Assembly: GCF_004634245.1 (NCBI RefSeq)
Contig: NZ_SJTF01000024.1
Coordinates: 1 to 40,199, forward strand
DNA from: Flavobacterium foetidum
GTDB lineage: Bacteria > Bacteroidota > Bacteroidia > Flavobacteriales > Flavobacteriaceae
DNA: 40,199 nt
Direction of reading: 5' to 3'
The notes beneath the pieces are model-generated. The model saw only the letters and a program-made list of their open reading frames with translations. It was not told the DNA's origin and made no database searches. The position numbers were made by a program, and so were the translations under genes. Positions 15,034 to 23,171 of this stretch are shown piece after piece (the first letter of the stretch is position 1; every line of letters begins with the position of its first letter).

Positions 15034-15055
15034 TTTTAATAAAATTAATCAAAAT

Positions 15056-15519
15056 ATGAAAGTTGTACATCAAAATAGTTTTTCAGAACAAGAAAAAGAA
15101 ACTTTGTGGCAACTTCGAAATAGTGAATATCCAATTCAATTTGGTCATGAAACTTTTCAGGAATTTGAGTCGTATTGCAATGCTTTAGTAAAAACAGAAA
15201 ATTACATTTTGATTGATTCTCGAAATGTTATCCAAGGTTGGGCTTATACTTTTTTACGCGATAGTGAAGTTTGGTTCGCAATAATGTTGAATTCTGAAAT
15301 TCAGAAAAAGGATACGGAAGAATTTTATTAGAAAAATTAAAAAAGAATAATCAAGATTTGAATGGCTGGGTAATCGATCATGATAGGGATATCAAACGAA
15401 ATAATCAAAAATACAATTCACCGCTGGAATTTTATGTTTTAAATGGTTTTGATGTTTTAGCTGATATCAGATTAGAAAATGAAAAAATATCGACTGTCAA
15501 AATCAATTGGAAAAAATAA
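15056..15519 (+). pseudogene. Frameshifted GNAT-type N-acetyltransferase
   Basis: The first frame runs from ATG 15056 to a stop at 15331. An upstream in-frame ATG at 15017 lies inside the parS-like site and is probably not used. Just before the break the protein reads AIMLNSEIQKK. One base back in frame, from 15310, the sequence continues GYGRILLEKLKKNN to a stop at 15519. GYGRILLEKL is the acetyl-CoA-binding motif A (Q/RxxGxG) of GNAT proteins, so the two halves belong together. The break is at a run of five A (15305-15309); six would restore a 154-codon gene. Mutation, phase variation and sequencing error are all possible. Confidence 0.8.
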
Positions 15520-15535
15520 TAATAACAAAAACTAA

Positions 15536-15572
15536 AAATCCTAAAAATGATAAAATTTCGTTTTTAGGATTT
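15536..15572 (+). terminator. Hairpin after the acetyltransferase remnant
   Basis: A 12-bp perfect stem, AAATCCTAAAAA (15536-15547) with 15561-15572, loop of 13 bases. The T tract after it is short, so efficiency is uncertain. Confidence 0.65.
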
Positions 15573-15608
15573 GCTATAAATTAAACCCAAATATATATAA
15601 ATTTAAAA

Positions 15609-16460
15609 ATGGACGTTTTAAACAAAAAACACTTTATTACGGTAAAAGATCATTCTGTTTCAAAAGAAATTTTCGATTTGTATTATGATGAAGAATTAGA
15701 TATGTTGATTACTTCGCCACAGCCAGAATTGCAAAATTTAGGGAAGTACTACGAAAGTGAAGATTATATTTCGCATACAGACAATAAACGTTCATTATTT
15801 GAAAAAGCCTATCATTTTGTAAAAAATATAGCGCTCCAGAATAAATTGAATTTAATTAATAGCGAACAGCCGAAAAAAGGCAAATTGCTGGATATTGGTG
15901 CTGGAACAGGAGATTTTCTATTAACGGCAAAAAACAACGGTTGGGAGACGATTGGAGTAGAACCAAGCGAAAGAGCAAAGAATATTGCAAAACAGAAAGG
16001 AATTTCATTTGTAGAAGAAATTGGCACTTTAGAAAATAACTCTTTAGACGTAATTACGATGTGGCATGTTTTAGAACATGTTCCGAATTTAGAACATCAG
16101 ATTAAAGAATTAAAGCGATTGCTAAAACCAACTGGAACATTAATTGTTGCGGTTCCAAATTACAAATCTTTTGATGCAAATCATTATGGCGCTTTCTGGG
16201 CAGCATTTGATGTGCCGATTCATTTTTGGCATTTTTCTAAAAAATCAATTCAGTTGCTTTTTGAAAGAGAGAATATGGAGTTGCAAAAAGTACTGCCAAT
16301 GAAATTTGATTCGTTTTACGTAAGCTTGCTTTCGGAGAAATATAAAACAGGGAAAATGAATTTTATAAAAGCATTTTGGATCGGACTAAAATCGAATCTG
16401 AAGGCAAGTAAAACAAAAGAGTATTCTTCGCATATTTATGTGCTGAAAAATAAACTGTAA
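15609..16460 (+). CDS. Class I SAM-dependent methyltransferase
   Basis: 283 residues. The Rossmann core shows motif I LLDIGAGTGDF near residues 93-104, an acidic strand end (GVEPSERA) and motif III-like ITMWHVLEHVPN. A strand with LIVAVPNY follows, then YGAFWAAFDVPIHFWHFS. The last motif and the overall layout resemble methyltransferases of the UbiG/Methyltransf_23 type, often found in polysaccharide or surface-modification loci. About 90 residues precede the core (CxxC zinc motif absent). The substrate cannot be deduced. The gene is alone between two hairpin terminators. Confidence 0.85.
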   Translation: MDVLNKKHFITVKDHSVSKEIFDLYYDEELDMLITSPQPELQNLGKYYESEDYISHTDNKRSLFEKAYHFVKNIALQNKLNLINSEQPKKGKLLDIGAGTGDFLLTAKNNGWETIGVEPSERAKNIAKQKGISFVEEIGTLENNSLDVITMWHVLEHVPNLEHQIKELKRLLKPTGTLIVAVPNYKSFDANHYGAFWAAFDVPIHFWHFSKKSIQLLFERENMELQKVLPMKFDSFYVSLLSEKYKTGKMNFIKAFWIGLKSNLKASKTKEYSSHIYVLKNKL

Positions 16461-16476
16461 TAGATTAAAATTTAAG

Positions 16477-16510
16477 AGCCGTAAAGATAGAGTGAACTTT
16501 TTTTACGGCT
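16477..16510 (+). terminator. Terminator of the methyltransferase gene
   Basis: AGCCGTAAA pairs with TTTACGGCT (to 16510), followed by a T run, about 17 bases after the stop. Confidence 0.8.
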
Positions 16511-16643
16511 TTTTTATGGCTGAATTTGAATTTTTAGCTTCAATAAAGGCTGATTATTGCTGATTTTTTTTCGATAAATAAAAACAATACGCTAAAATTT
16601 TCAGCATTTTTTAAAGTTTATGCTGATGCTATACTTTTTTTTA

Positions 16644-16651
16644 TATTTTTG
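16644..16651 (+). promoter_or_regulatory. -7 box of the OmpH-like gene
   Basis: TATTTTTG matches TAnnTTTG, 33 bases before the ATG at 16685. No clear -33 TTTG. Confidence 0.5.
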
Positions 16652-16684
16652 TCTTAAACATTAAAAAATAGAGATTCAGAAAAA

Positions 16685-17260
16685 ATGAAAAAAGCATTGG
16701 TAATTATCGCACTTTCGGCTTTAGCAGTTTCTTGCAACCAAACGGCAGAAGTTAAGGAAGTAAAAACAGCTTACGTAGATACTTCAGTTTTAATGAAAGA
16801 GTACACTGAAGCAAAAGACCTAGAAGCAAAATACAAAGCTCAGGCAGAAGAAAAAGGAAGACAACTACAAGCTGAAATTACACGTTTTAAACAAGACGCT
16901 GCTAATTTTCAAAGTCAGGCACAAGCAAATGGTCAAGCTTGGGCACAACAAAGAGGAGCTGAATTGCAAAAAAGAGAGCAACAGTTAGGTTATGCACAAC
17001 AAGCATTAGCACAACAATTACAGCAAGAAAGTGGAGTTGAAATGGATTCTCTTGTTAGTGGAGTTAAAAAATTCATCAAAGATTACGGTAAGAAAAACGG
17101 TTACTCATACATCTACGGAACAGGCGATGCCGCTACAGTTTTATACGCAGAAGATAAATATGATATCACAAAAGAAATCATTAAAGCTTTGAACGAAAAA
17201 TACAAAGCGGAACCAAAAACGGAAGCTAAACCTGAAGTGAAAGAAGAGGCTAAAAAATAG
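16685..17260 (+). CDS. OmpH/Skp-family periplasmic lipoprotein
   Basis: 191 residues. The signal peptide ends in a lipobox (LAVSC, Cys at about residue 17), so the protein should be lipid-anchored. The mature part starts with the OmpH/Skp strand KTAYVDTSVLMKEY. A long Gln/Ala/Lys-rich coiled coil follows (about residues 45-125), then a conserved end (YGKKNGYSYIYGTGDAATVLYAEDKYDIT). The C-terminus is a Lys/Glu/Pro tail. Skp chaperones escort outer-membrane proteins; lipid-anchored versions are frequent in Bacteroidota, so a role in envelope protein handling is likely. Transcription is independent, with a -7 box at 16644 and a terminator at 17281. Confidence 0.88.
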   Translation: MKKALVIIALSALAVSCNQTAEVKEVKTAYVDTSVLMKEYTEAKDLEAKYKAQAEEKGRQLQAEITRFKQDAANFQSQAQANGQAWAQQRGAELQKREQQLGYAQQALAQQLQQESGVEMDSLVSGVKKFIKDYGKKNGYSYIYGTGDAATVLYAEDKYDITKEIIKALNEKYKAEPKTEAKPEVKEEAKK

Positions 17261-17280
17261 TAGAAAATACATAAAAGCTA

Positions 17281-17312
17281 AAAAACCTAAATCCGGAAAG
17301 ATTTAGGTTTTT
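17281..17312 (+). terminator. Terminator of the OmpH-like gene
   Basis: A 13-bp perfect stem AAAAACCTAAATC (17281-17293) with 17300-17312, loop CGGAAA, running into a T tract. Confidence 0.9.
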
Positions 17313-17355
17313 TGTTTTTATAAAACTTGGTAAATTTATTTTTTATTACAACCAA

Positions 17356-19635
17356 ATGGAAGATATTTCAGAAGCTGCGGCATATGCGTTGCAGTTTATC
17401 AATCAAACTCAAAAATCAATTTTTCTCACCGGAAAAGCTGGAACGGGAAAAACGACTTTGTTGCGAGAAATTATCGCAACAACACATAAAAATACTGTCG
17501 TAGTTGCACCGACCGGAATTGCTGCTTTGAATGCGGGTGGGGTTACCATTCACTCCATGTTTCAGTTGCCTTTTTCGGCATTTATTCCGTCTTACGAAGC
17601 TAGTCCGCAGTTTACAGAAACTGTAAAGTTTGAAAATAGAGAAACGCTTCGCCGGCATTTTAAAATGAACAATGTAAAGCGAAACGTGATTCGAAATATG
17701 GAACTTCTGATTATTGATGAAGTGAGTATGCTTCGAGCGGATCTGCTCGACGCGATAGATTTCATGATGCAGACTGTGCGCAAGAACACACAGCCTTTTG
17801 GTGGCGTTCAGGTTTTGTTTATTGGCGATTTGCTCCAACTTCCGCCGGTGGTTAAAGATGAGGAATGGAGAACGCTTCGAAATTTCTATAAGGGGAAATT
17901 CTTTTTTCATTCTCATGTCGTACAGCAATATCCGCCGTTGTATATCGAATTGTCAAAAATTTACCGTCAGACCGATGACGTTTTTATCTCCGTTTTGAAT
18001 AATCTGCGCAACAATAAAATCACTCCAGAAGATATTGAGGTTCTGAATCAGTATGTGCAGCCCGATTTTGATCTAAAAACAAACAAAGGTTATATAACGC
18101 TCACGACGCATAATGCAAAAGCTGATTTGATTAATAATCAGTCTATTGCCGATCTCAGCGGAAAAGAATATACTTTTCAGCCATTCGTCGTAGGCGATTT
18201 CCCAGAGAAGATTTTTCCGGTTGAAGAAGAGCTTAAACTCAAAGTGGGTGCACAGGTGATGTTCGTAAAAAACGATTTGTCTTTTGACAAAAGATATTTC
18301 AACGGAAAAATGGGAACTGTCAAATCACTTTCTGATGAAGAAATTTTTGTTCATTTTCCTGAAGAGGATACTACAATTGAAGTTGAAAAGTATGAATGGA
18401 AAAATATCCGCTATAAAGTAAACGAACAGACCAAGGAAATAGAAGAAGAGGTTTTGGGAACCTTTGCACATTATCCGATCAAATTGGCTTGGGCGATTAC
18501 GGTTCATAAAAGCCAGGGATTAACTTTTGACAAAGCAGCGCTAGATGTATCGCAAGTTTTTCTGCCTGGGCAGGCCTATGTAGCACTTTCGCGTTTGCGT
18601 TCGTTAAAAGGGCTTATTTTGCTTTCAAAAATACAGATGAATGGTATTTCGAACGATCAGGATGTTATGGATTACGCTATGAACAAGGCTTCGGAAGATG
18701 CTTTAAAAAATTCACTCCACTTCGAAACCAAAAATTTTATATTTAACTATCTGAAAACCAGTTTTGAATGGATAAATTTAGCGCAAGAATGGCGCAATCA
18801 CCGATTCAGCTATAACGAAAACACCACTGGTTCTGAAAAATCTAAGCATGCAGTTTGGGCGCACAAACGTTTGGAAATTGTAGAGCAGTTACTGGATCCT
18901 TCACAGAAATTCATCATACAGTTGCAGAAAATCTTCAGCAAGGATACCGTAGATATGCTTTTTGTAAAAGAAAGGGTAGATGCGGCTTATGAATACTTCT
19001 TTAAACCAATGGATAAGCTTGTTGACGATTTAATTTATAAAATGTCTGAAATTCAGAAGTTTAAGAAAGTAAAAGAATATTATGAAGAGCTAACCTTTCT
19101 AGAAGATGTTCAGACAAAAGCAGTTTTAAGATTGATGAAGGCCAAATTGCTCGTAGAAGTAGTGGTTGCACGTGAAACAATCTGCAAAGATAAACTTTCG
19201 TCGCCAGCGATAAAAAATTACAAGACGAACAAGATAGAAAAGATTCGAGAAGACCAAAAATCGACGAATACAGATATTTTTAATCTCGAAGAGCCCGTTA
19301 TCAGGTACAAAACCAAAAAAGTCGAGGAAAACGCTTCTAAATCGGTCAAAAAAACAACTGTTGAAGAAACGCACGAATTATGGCGCGAAAAAAATTCTAT
19401 TGAAGATATTGCAAGAATGCGTAAATTAACAGTTCAGACTATCGAAATGCATTTGGTAAAATTGATTCAGGCCAAAAAAATAGAAATCACAGACGTGCTT
19501 CCGTATGAGAAAATCTTGGCGCTTCGTGAAGCATTCGAATTTTATCAGGAAGAATCGCTAAGTCCGTTGAAAGAAAAATACGGCGACGAGTTTACATGGG
19601 ATGAACTCAAAATGTTTAAAGCCAGTTTGAATTGA
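17356..19635 (+). CDS. Pif1/RecD-like superfamily 1 helicase with C-terminal helix-turn-helix
   Basis: 759 residues. Walker A is GKAGTGKT at residues 26-33 and Walker B is LLIIDEVSM near 117-125. GDLLQLPPV (motif III) and LSKIYRQ (motif IV) follow. The C-terminal motor motif is ITVHKSQGLTFD near 380-391, with YVALSRLRS (motif VI) about 30 residues later. The middle part (about 450-660) is helical. The last 90 residues contain LWREKNSIEDIARMRKL followed by TVQTIEMHLVKLI, a helix-turn-helix of the kind found at the end of RecQ-like helicases (HTH_40). It probably unwinds DNA 5'-3' in repair or replication-fork restart. A near-match to parS lies inside the gene at 19164-19179. Confidence 0.87.
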   Translation: MEDISEAAAYALQFINQTQKSIFLTGKAGTGKTTLLREIIATTHKNTVVVAPTGIAALNAGGVTIHSMFQLPFSAFIPSYEASPQFTETVKFENRETLRRHFKMNNVKRNVIRNMELLIIDEVSMLRADLLDAIDFMMQTVRKNTQPFGGVQVLFIGDLLQLPPVVKDEEWRTLRNFYKGKFFFHSHVVQQYPPLYIELSKIYRQTDDVFISVLNNLRNNKITPEDIEVLNQYVQPDFDLKTNKGYITLTTHNAKADLINNQSIADLSGKEYTFQPFVVGDFPEKIFPVEEELKLKVGAQVMFVKNDLSFDKRYFNGKMGTVKSLSDEEIFVHFPEEDTTIEVEKYEWKNIRYKVNEQTKEIEEEVLGTFAHYPIKLAWAITVHKSQGLTFDKAALDVSQVFLPGQAYVALSRLRSLKGLILLSKIQMNGISNDQDVMDYAMNKASEDALKNSLHFETKNFIFNYLKTSFEWINLAQEWRNHRFSYNENTTGSEKSKHAVWAHKRLEIVEQLLDPSQKFIIQLQKIFSKDTVDMLFVKERVDAAYEYFFKPMDKLVDDLIYKMSEIQKFKKVKEYYEELTFLEDVQTKAVLRLMKAKLLVEVVVARETICKDKLSSPAIKNYKTNKIEKIREDQKSTNTDIFNLEEPVIRYKTKKVEENASKSVKKTTVEETHELWREKNSIEDIARMRKLTVQTIEMHLVKLIQAKKIEITDVLPYEKILALREAFEFYQEESLSPLKEKYGDEFTWDELKMFKASLN
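19164..19179. promoter_or_regulatory. Weak parS-like site inside the helicase gene
   Basis: GGTTGCACGTGAAACA matches TGTTTCACGTGAAACA at 14 of 16 positions, with one complete half-site. It could be chance within coding sequence (codons for VARET). Confidence 0.3.
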
Positions 19636-19717
19636 TTTTTTTGAAAATAAAGTTAGATGTTAAGCGTTAGATAAAACTTAGCAACTTAGTACCTCAAAAT
19701 CCTAGAAACTAAAAAAA

Positions 19718-20476
19718 ATGAAAAATATAGTATTAATAATGCTGCTTGTTTTTGGAGGGCAGTGTGTTTACAGCCAGGAGCTAAAGCCAGAATACCACAA
19801 ATTCGTTAAGATTTTTATCGAAAATGTAAAAAATAACCGAAAAGAGGAGGTAGCAAAGATGATTAAATATCCATTGCATCGAGACAATCCTGTTCCGCCG
19901 ATTAAGAACAAGACAGAATTTATTAAACGTTACGATGAAATTTTTGATGAAGAACTCAAAAAAGAGATTGTAAATTCTGATCCAATAAAGAATTGGGAGC
20001 AAGTCGGTTGGCGAGGCATTATGCTTAACAGTGGTACAATTTGGTTTGAAGGTGATGGTAAATTAAAGACAATCAACCATGTATCTAAAAAAGAGAAAGC
20101 TTACAAAGAAAAGTTAATTGCGGCACAGAAGTCTAAACTTCATTCTTCTATAAAAGAGTTTAAGGAACCGCTTTATGTTTTAGAGACCAGTAAATTCAGA
20201 ATCAGAATTGATGATTTAGGAAATCAAAAATACCGTTATGCTTCATGGCCAATCAAAAGTAATATGAGCCAAAAACCTGATCTGATTTTGCAGAACGGAA
20301 AATGGTTGCCAGACGGAACCGGAGGCAACAGCTATTTCGAATTCAAAAAAGGAAATTTTGTGTACCAATGTTATATAATCGTTTTAGGACAATCTGATTC
20401 TCCGCCAGCGACTCTAACGATTTACCAAAATGAAAAAACAATTTTGGAACAGAATGCTAAAATTGTTTCATGGTAA
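19718..20476 (+). CDS. Exported protein of unknown function
   Basis: 252 residues with a signal peptide (KNIVLIMLLVFGGQCVYSQ, cleavage after the Ser-Gln region). The mature N-terminal part (EYHKFVKIFIENVKNN then KEEVAKMIKYPL and FIKRYDEIFD) resembles small NTF2-like or DUF-type periplasmic domains. GTIWFEGDGKLKTIN and the C-terminal YFEFKKGNFVYQCYI suggest two beta-rich modules. I do not recognise the family. The intergenic space before it contains the AACTTAGCAACTTAGTACCTC type of micro-repeat. A very long perfect hairpin follows. Confidence 0.75.
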   Translation: MKNIVLIMLLVFGGQCVYSQELKPEYHKFVKIFIENVKNNRKEEVAKMIKYPLHRDNPVPPIKNKTEFIKRYDEIFDEELKKEIVNSDPIKNWEQVGWRGIMLNSGTIWFEGDGKLKTINHVSKKEKAYKEKLIAAQKSKLHSSIKEFKEPLYVLETSKFRIRIDDLGNQKYRYASWPIKSNMSQKPDLILQNGKWLPDGTGGNSYFEFKKGNFVYQCYIIVLGQSDSPPATLTIYQNEKTILEQNAKIVSW

Positions 20477-20524
20477 ACATTAAAAAGTCCAAATTCAAGA
20501 ATTGAATTTGGACTTTTTAATGTT
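20476..20524. terminator. 23-bp perfect hairpin between convergent genes
   Basis: 20476-20498 is exactly complementary to 20502-20524 with a 3-base loop GAA. The arms contain AAAAAGTCCAAATTC and its complement. It overlaps the stop of the upstream gene and serves both strands as a bidirectional terminator. Confidence 0.9.
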
Positions 20525-20549
20525 AAGATTTTGGGAGTTTAAATACGTG

Positions 20550-20741
20550 TCAAAAAATTTCGTTATAGGGTTTTCCGATTAGAATGCCAATGAAAGATAA
20601 AACGAAAAGTGCCGCCAAAACTAGTAAAACAAAAGGCTTATAATAAAATGTTTCTCCTTTTCTTACAGAGCGTTTATAACTCCAATAAGTTATGCCTATA
20701 TAAATTCCAGAAAAAAATAAGATTATAAAATTTACTTCCAT
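20550..20741 (-). CDS. Small two-helix membrane protein
   Basis: 63 residues with two hydrophobic helices (about 4-19 and 36-54) separated by a basic loop (YKRSVRKGETFYYKP). It starts 12 bases after the stop of the lipoprotein gene and is therefore probably its operon partner. No family is recognised and no function is inferred. Confidence 0.6.
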   Translation of the reverse strand: MEVNFIILFFSGIYIGITYWSYKRSVRKGETFYYKPFVLLVLAALFVLSFIGILIGKPYNEIF

Positions 20742-20752
20742 TTGTATAAATC

Positions 20753-21229
20753 TTATTTTACATGAATAGTTACATTTTCCAAGCGGACCGAATTGTCTTT
20801 ACCATAAGTCAGCGTGCCGCAGAATTTTAATTTCTGATTTGAAACTTCTTGGTAATCGTCTGTAGTAAATAGCAATTCATTGTCTACAAGAACCGCTTCA
20901 TTTCTATCTTTTTCACCTGTGAGCGTAATTTTGAATTTCTTGAAGTAGATATTCGCATCGATTAAAAATTCTCCACCACAATTTGGTTCTGTAGCGATTT
21001 GTACTAATTTTTTTTCACCAAGTCTTACAAAAAATGTATGACATAAGTTAGCATATCCTTCTACTTCTACTAATTTTCCATTTAAGGATTTATTATCCCT
21101 TAAGTTCTGAATTTGCTCTAATGTTAGTAATTCCCCTCGTTTTGAAGGTTTACCATTTGTTGTACAGCTTAAAACGAAAAAAAAGAGCGCTGGTAATAAA
21201 GTAATAAGTATTTTGTATTTTTTAAACAT
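20753..21229 (-). CDS. Lipoprotein, possibly with an OB-like beta-barrel domain
   Basis: 158 residues. The signal peptide has a lipobox (FFVLSC, Cys at about residue 22), indicating membrane anchoring. The mature part begins with a short Ser/Lys/Gly linker and then SLNGKLVEVEGYANLCH. Alternating beta strands follow, with FKITLTGEKDRN and LKFCGTLTYGKDNSVRLENV. The KLVEVEGY and KFCGTLTY strands recall nucleic-acid/tRNA-anti-like OB folds seen in some Bacteroidota lipoproteins, but this is only a pattern impression. Three Cys besides the lipobox Cys might form a disulfide. Confidence 0.65.
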   Translation of the reverse strand: MFKKYKILITLLPALFFFVLSCTTNGKPSKRGELLTLEQIQNLRDNKSLNGKLVEVEGYANLCHTFFVRLGEKKLVQIATEPNCGGEFLIDANIYFKKFKITLTGEKDRNEAVLVDNELLFTTDDYQEVSNQKLKFCGTLTYGKDNSVRLENVTIHVK

Positions 21230-21405
21230 TTTACGTGCTTTATCAAATTTGAATCATAATTTCTGTGAAATCGACATAATTTGTCGGAGTTCACATCTTA
21301 ATCTTAAAGAATATAACTACCTTATATTCATTAAGATAATGCAAACTTAATAAGTCAGTATTTTTAATAGCAACCAGTAAAAATTTTGTTTATAACAGAA
21401 TAAGA

Positions 21406-21512
21406 CAAAAAAAATCCAATTCATATAGAATAGGATTTTTTAAGTTTTATAGATTTTCATTGAGAGTCCAGCATCGGAATTTCACCGTTCTGAATTTCTT
21501 CAGCGCTTCTTG
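21406..21512 (-). repeat. Decayed second copy of the HU-SPOR gene 3' end and its terminator
   Basis: This segment aligns over its whole length with 21937-22044. Both contain the minus-strand terminator hairpin, TTTTTAAGTTTTATAGATTTTCA, the stop codon region and the last codons. Here single-base losses have destroyed the SPOR reading frame: a C is missing from the GATGCCTGG segment and an A from the GGTGAAAA segment. The terminator arms (21413-21422 and 21428-21437) contain one mismatch; those of the intact copy (21946-21952 and 21958-21964) are perfect. It reads as a displaced, decaying copy. Confidence 0.85.
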
Positions 21513-21791
21513 TTTTTTATGAAATTTTTTCAGTATTGAAAAGATATTCGAGTGCCAATAATTTGAATCTGACGGCAAAAAAAGCGGTGTTTTTTGGGAT
21601 CTGAATTTCTTTTGTCCAAATTCCGGTAAGTTTACTTGGGTTAAAGCTTTGTATTCAAATGCAGCGATAAGTTCAAAATAGCCATCGGGTAGGATAGTGT
21701 GGTTTACTGCTGTTGCTTCAGTTTCATAATACCAGAAGCACTGCACAAAACTGCTTAAAAATCCGTTTGGCTTTATTTCTTTATAATTCAT
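21513..21791 (-). pseudogene. Frameshifted N-terminal fragment of an AraC-family regulator
   Basis: From the ATG at 21791 the frame encodes IKPNGFLSSFVQCFWYYE and ILPDGYFELIAAFEY. This is the start of AraC-type regulators with a DUF6597-like N-terminal domain. Near 21628-21640 the family sequence moves to another frame, LTGIWTKEIQIPKNTAFFAV then RFKLLALEYLF, which ends at a stop near 21526. The C-terminal DNA-binding helix-turn-helix is absent: the sequence passes straight into the copy of the HU-SPOR 3' end at about 21512. The 114-codon open frame (to 21447) is therefore an accidental fusion of two remnants. Confidence 0.85.
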
Positions 21792-21836
21792 TCGTGAACA
21801 ATTTTTAGAAAGTATTAAATCCTAAAGTATTGATTA

Positions 21837-21852
21837 TGTTTCGCGTGGAACC
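21837..21852. promoter_or_regulatory. Variant parS-like site
   Basis: TGTTTCGCGTGGAACC keeps 13 of 16 consensus positions. It lies between the broken AraC gene and the HU-SPOR gene, inside the inserted segment. Confidence 0.35.
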
Positions 21853-21945
21853 GCTTTTCTTATTACCTAATTTAATTTTTTAGTCAATTAAAATAGCTCA
21901 AAGCTTTTTATCTAAACAATTAGGTTCTTTGTAAATCAAAAAAAA

Positions 21946-21964
21946 CCTATTCGCATAGAATAGG
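21946..21964 (-). terminator. Terminator of the HU-SPOR gene
   Basis: CCTATTC (21946-21952) pairs with GAATAGG (21958-21964). On the minus strand it is followed by a run of U (plus-strand A at 21938-21945), 12 bases after the HU-SPOR stop. Confidence 0.75.
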
Positions 21965-21975
21965 CTTTTTAAGTT

Positions 21976-22947
21976 TTATAGATTTTCAATGAGAATCCAG
22001 GCATCGGGATTTTCACCTTTCTGAATTTCTTTTTGTGCTTCTTGAGCTTCTTTCATCGAAGCATAACTTCCGTATACAACCGGGAAAAGACCATTTTTAT
22101 CTTCGCCAAGCATTCTGGCTTTATAACCGTCTTTAATCAGCTGATTGTAAGCTTTACGAGCATTGTGTTCACTTCTAAAAGCACCTGCCATAATGTGATA
22201 AGGCATTTTTGGTTCTGCAGTTTCAACTTTTGCAGAATCAACAGAGAGCGTAACAGCTGGAAGCGGACTTTGAATAAAAAACGTTGCTTCCTGAATTTTG
22301 TTTTGCACTTTTTTCTGAACCGTCTGCTCAACTACAAGAGTTTGAGAATCAATCTGATTTTGGTAAATAGGATAACCGATACTTCCTGTAATTCCAAGTC
22401 CCAAAACAAAAATCGCAGCATAACGCAGATATGGATTCGACGATTTTACGTGATTTTCGTTGTCGTGCAAAAGCACAGCATCTTTCTCTTTTGAAGCAAT
22501 TTTTTCGATTTTTTTCTCGAAGATTTCTTTCTTCACCATAGGTGAAACAAAAGGACTTAGGCCAAATGATGCTGCCAGATAATTGGTATGTTCGTTTGGA
22601 GTAAAAACGATGTTGCTTTCAGAATTCAAACGAAGCTCGCCGATATTTTTTAAAGAAAGTACGCCGTTTTCTTCCAAGATTTTTTTCCAGTTTAAAACTT
22701 CAAAAGCAATGGCGCTTACCGCAAAACCATACGAAGTCTTTTCTGCTTGCGCGATATGATTGGCCAGCAGTCCGTCATTATTTTTCAGACGACTATTGAA
22801 AGAAATTGTCTTTTTTGGAGGAAAAAACGAATTTGTGCTTTCATTAAGCTGTGCCGTATGAATTTCGGTTAAAAAAGCACCGAATCCGGGAATCGCTACG
22901 CACTCGTAACGATACAATAACTGAGAAATATATGTTTCGATTTTCAT
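21976..22947 (-). CDS. HU-CCDC81-SPOR membrane protein
   Basis: 323 residues. The N-terminal half (about 1-140) has the layout of the bacterial CCDC81-like HU domains: SQLLYRYECVAIPGFGAFLT, NHIAQAEKTSYGFAVSAI, then VLSLKNIGELRLNSE and NIVFTPN. One transmembrane helix lies near 176-190. A Thr/Ser/Val linker leads to a C-terminal SPOR domain (about 250-323, starting YHIMAGAFRSEHNARKAYNQ), which binds denuded septal peptidoglycan. It is probably an inner-membrane protein linking a cytoplasmic DNA- or protein-binding domain to the division septum. Its promoter box ends 5 bases before the ATG. Its 3' end is duplicated at 21406-21512. Confidence 0.88.
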   Translation of the reverse strand: MKIETYISQLLYRYECVAIPGFGAFLTEIHTAQLNESTNSFFPPKKTISFNSRLKNNDGLLANHIAQAEKTSYGFAVSAIAFEVLNWKKILEENGVLSLKNIGELRLNSESNIVFTPNEHTNYLAASFGLSPFVSPMVKKEIFEKKIEKIASKEKDAVLLHDNENHVKSSNPYLRYAAIFVLGLGITGSIGYPIYQNQIDSQTLVVEQTVQKKVQNKIQEATFFIQSPLPAVTLSVDSAKVETAEPKMPYHIMAGAFRSEHNARKAYNQLIKDGYKARMLGEDKNGLFPVVYGSYASMKEAQEAQKEIQKGENPDAWILIENL

Positions 22948-22952
22948 AGTAA

Positions 22953-22982
22953 CAAAGTTATGGAACCAATATAGTTATCAAA
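22953..22982 (-). promoter_or_regulatory. Promoter of the HU-SPOR gene (leaderless)
   Basis: On the minus strand TTTG (22982 to 22979), 18 bases, TAACTTTG (22960 to 22953). The ATG begins 6 bases after the last G, so the transcript should have almost no leader. Confidence 0.65.
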
Positions 22983-23171
22983 ATTTTATTCACAATTTTT
23001 ATTAACAATCCGGAATTTATTTTATTTTTCTAAAAATCAGTTTGTTAAAATTTGGATTTATTTTTTTTACAAATTTTCTTATTTTTTGTGATACTATTTT
23101 ATTAAGAAATTACTTTGTTTTATTGATATTTGCATCAAGTATTCCAAATTTGTAATTTTCTATTTTACATA

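Noticed and set aside
15017..15055. ATG at 15017 as the start of the acetyltransferase remnant
   Set aside because: It lies in the parS-like palindrome; the ATG at 15056 (MKVVHQNSF) fits better.
17416..17928. 170-codon open frame on the minus strand within the helicase gene
   Set aside because: It lies wholly inside a gene with clear Walker and helicase motifs and has no family-like composition.
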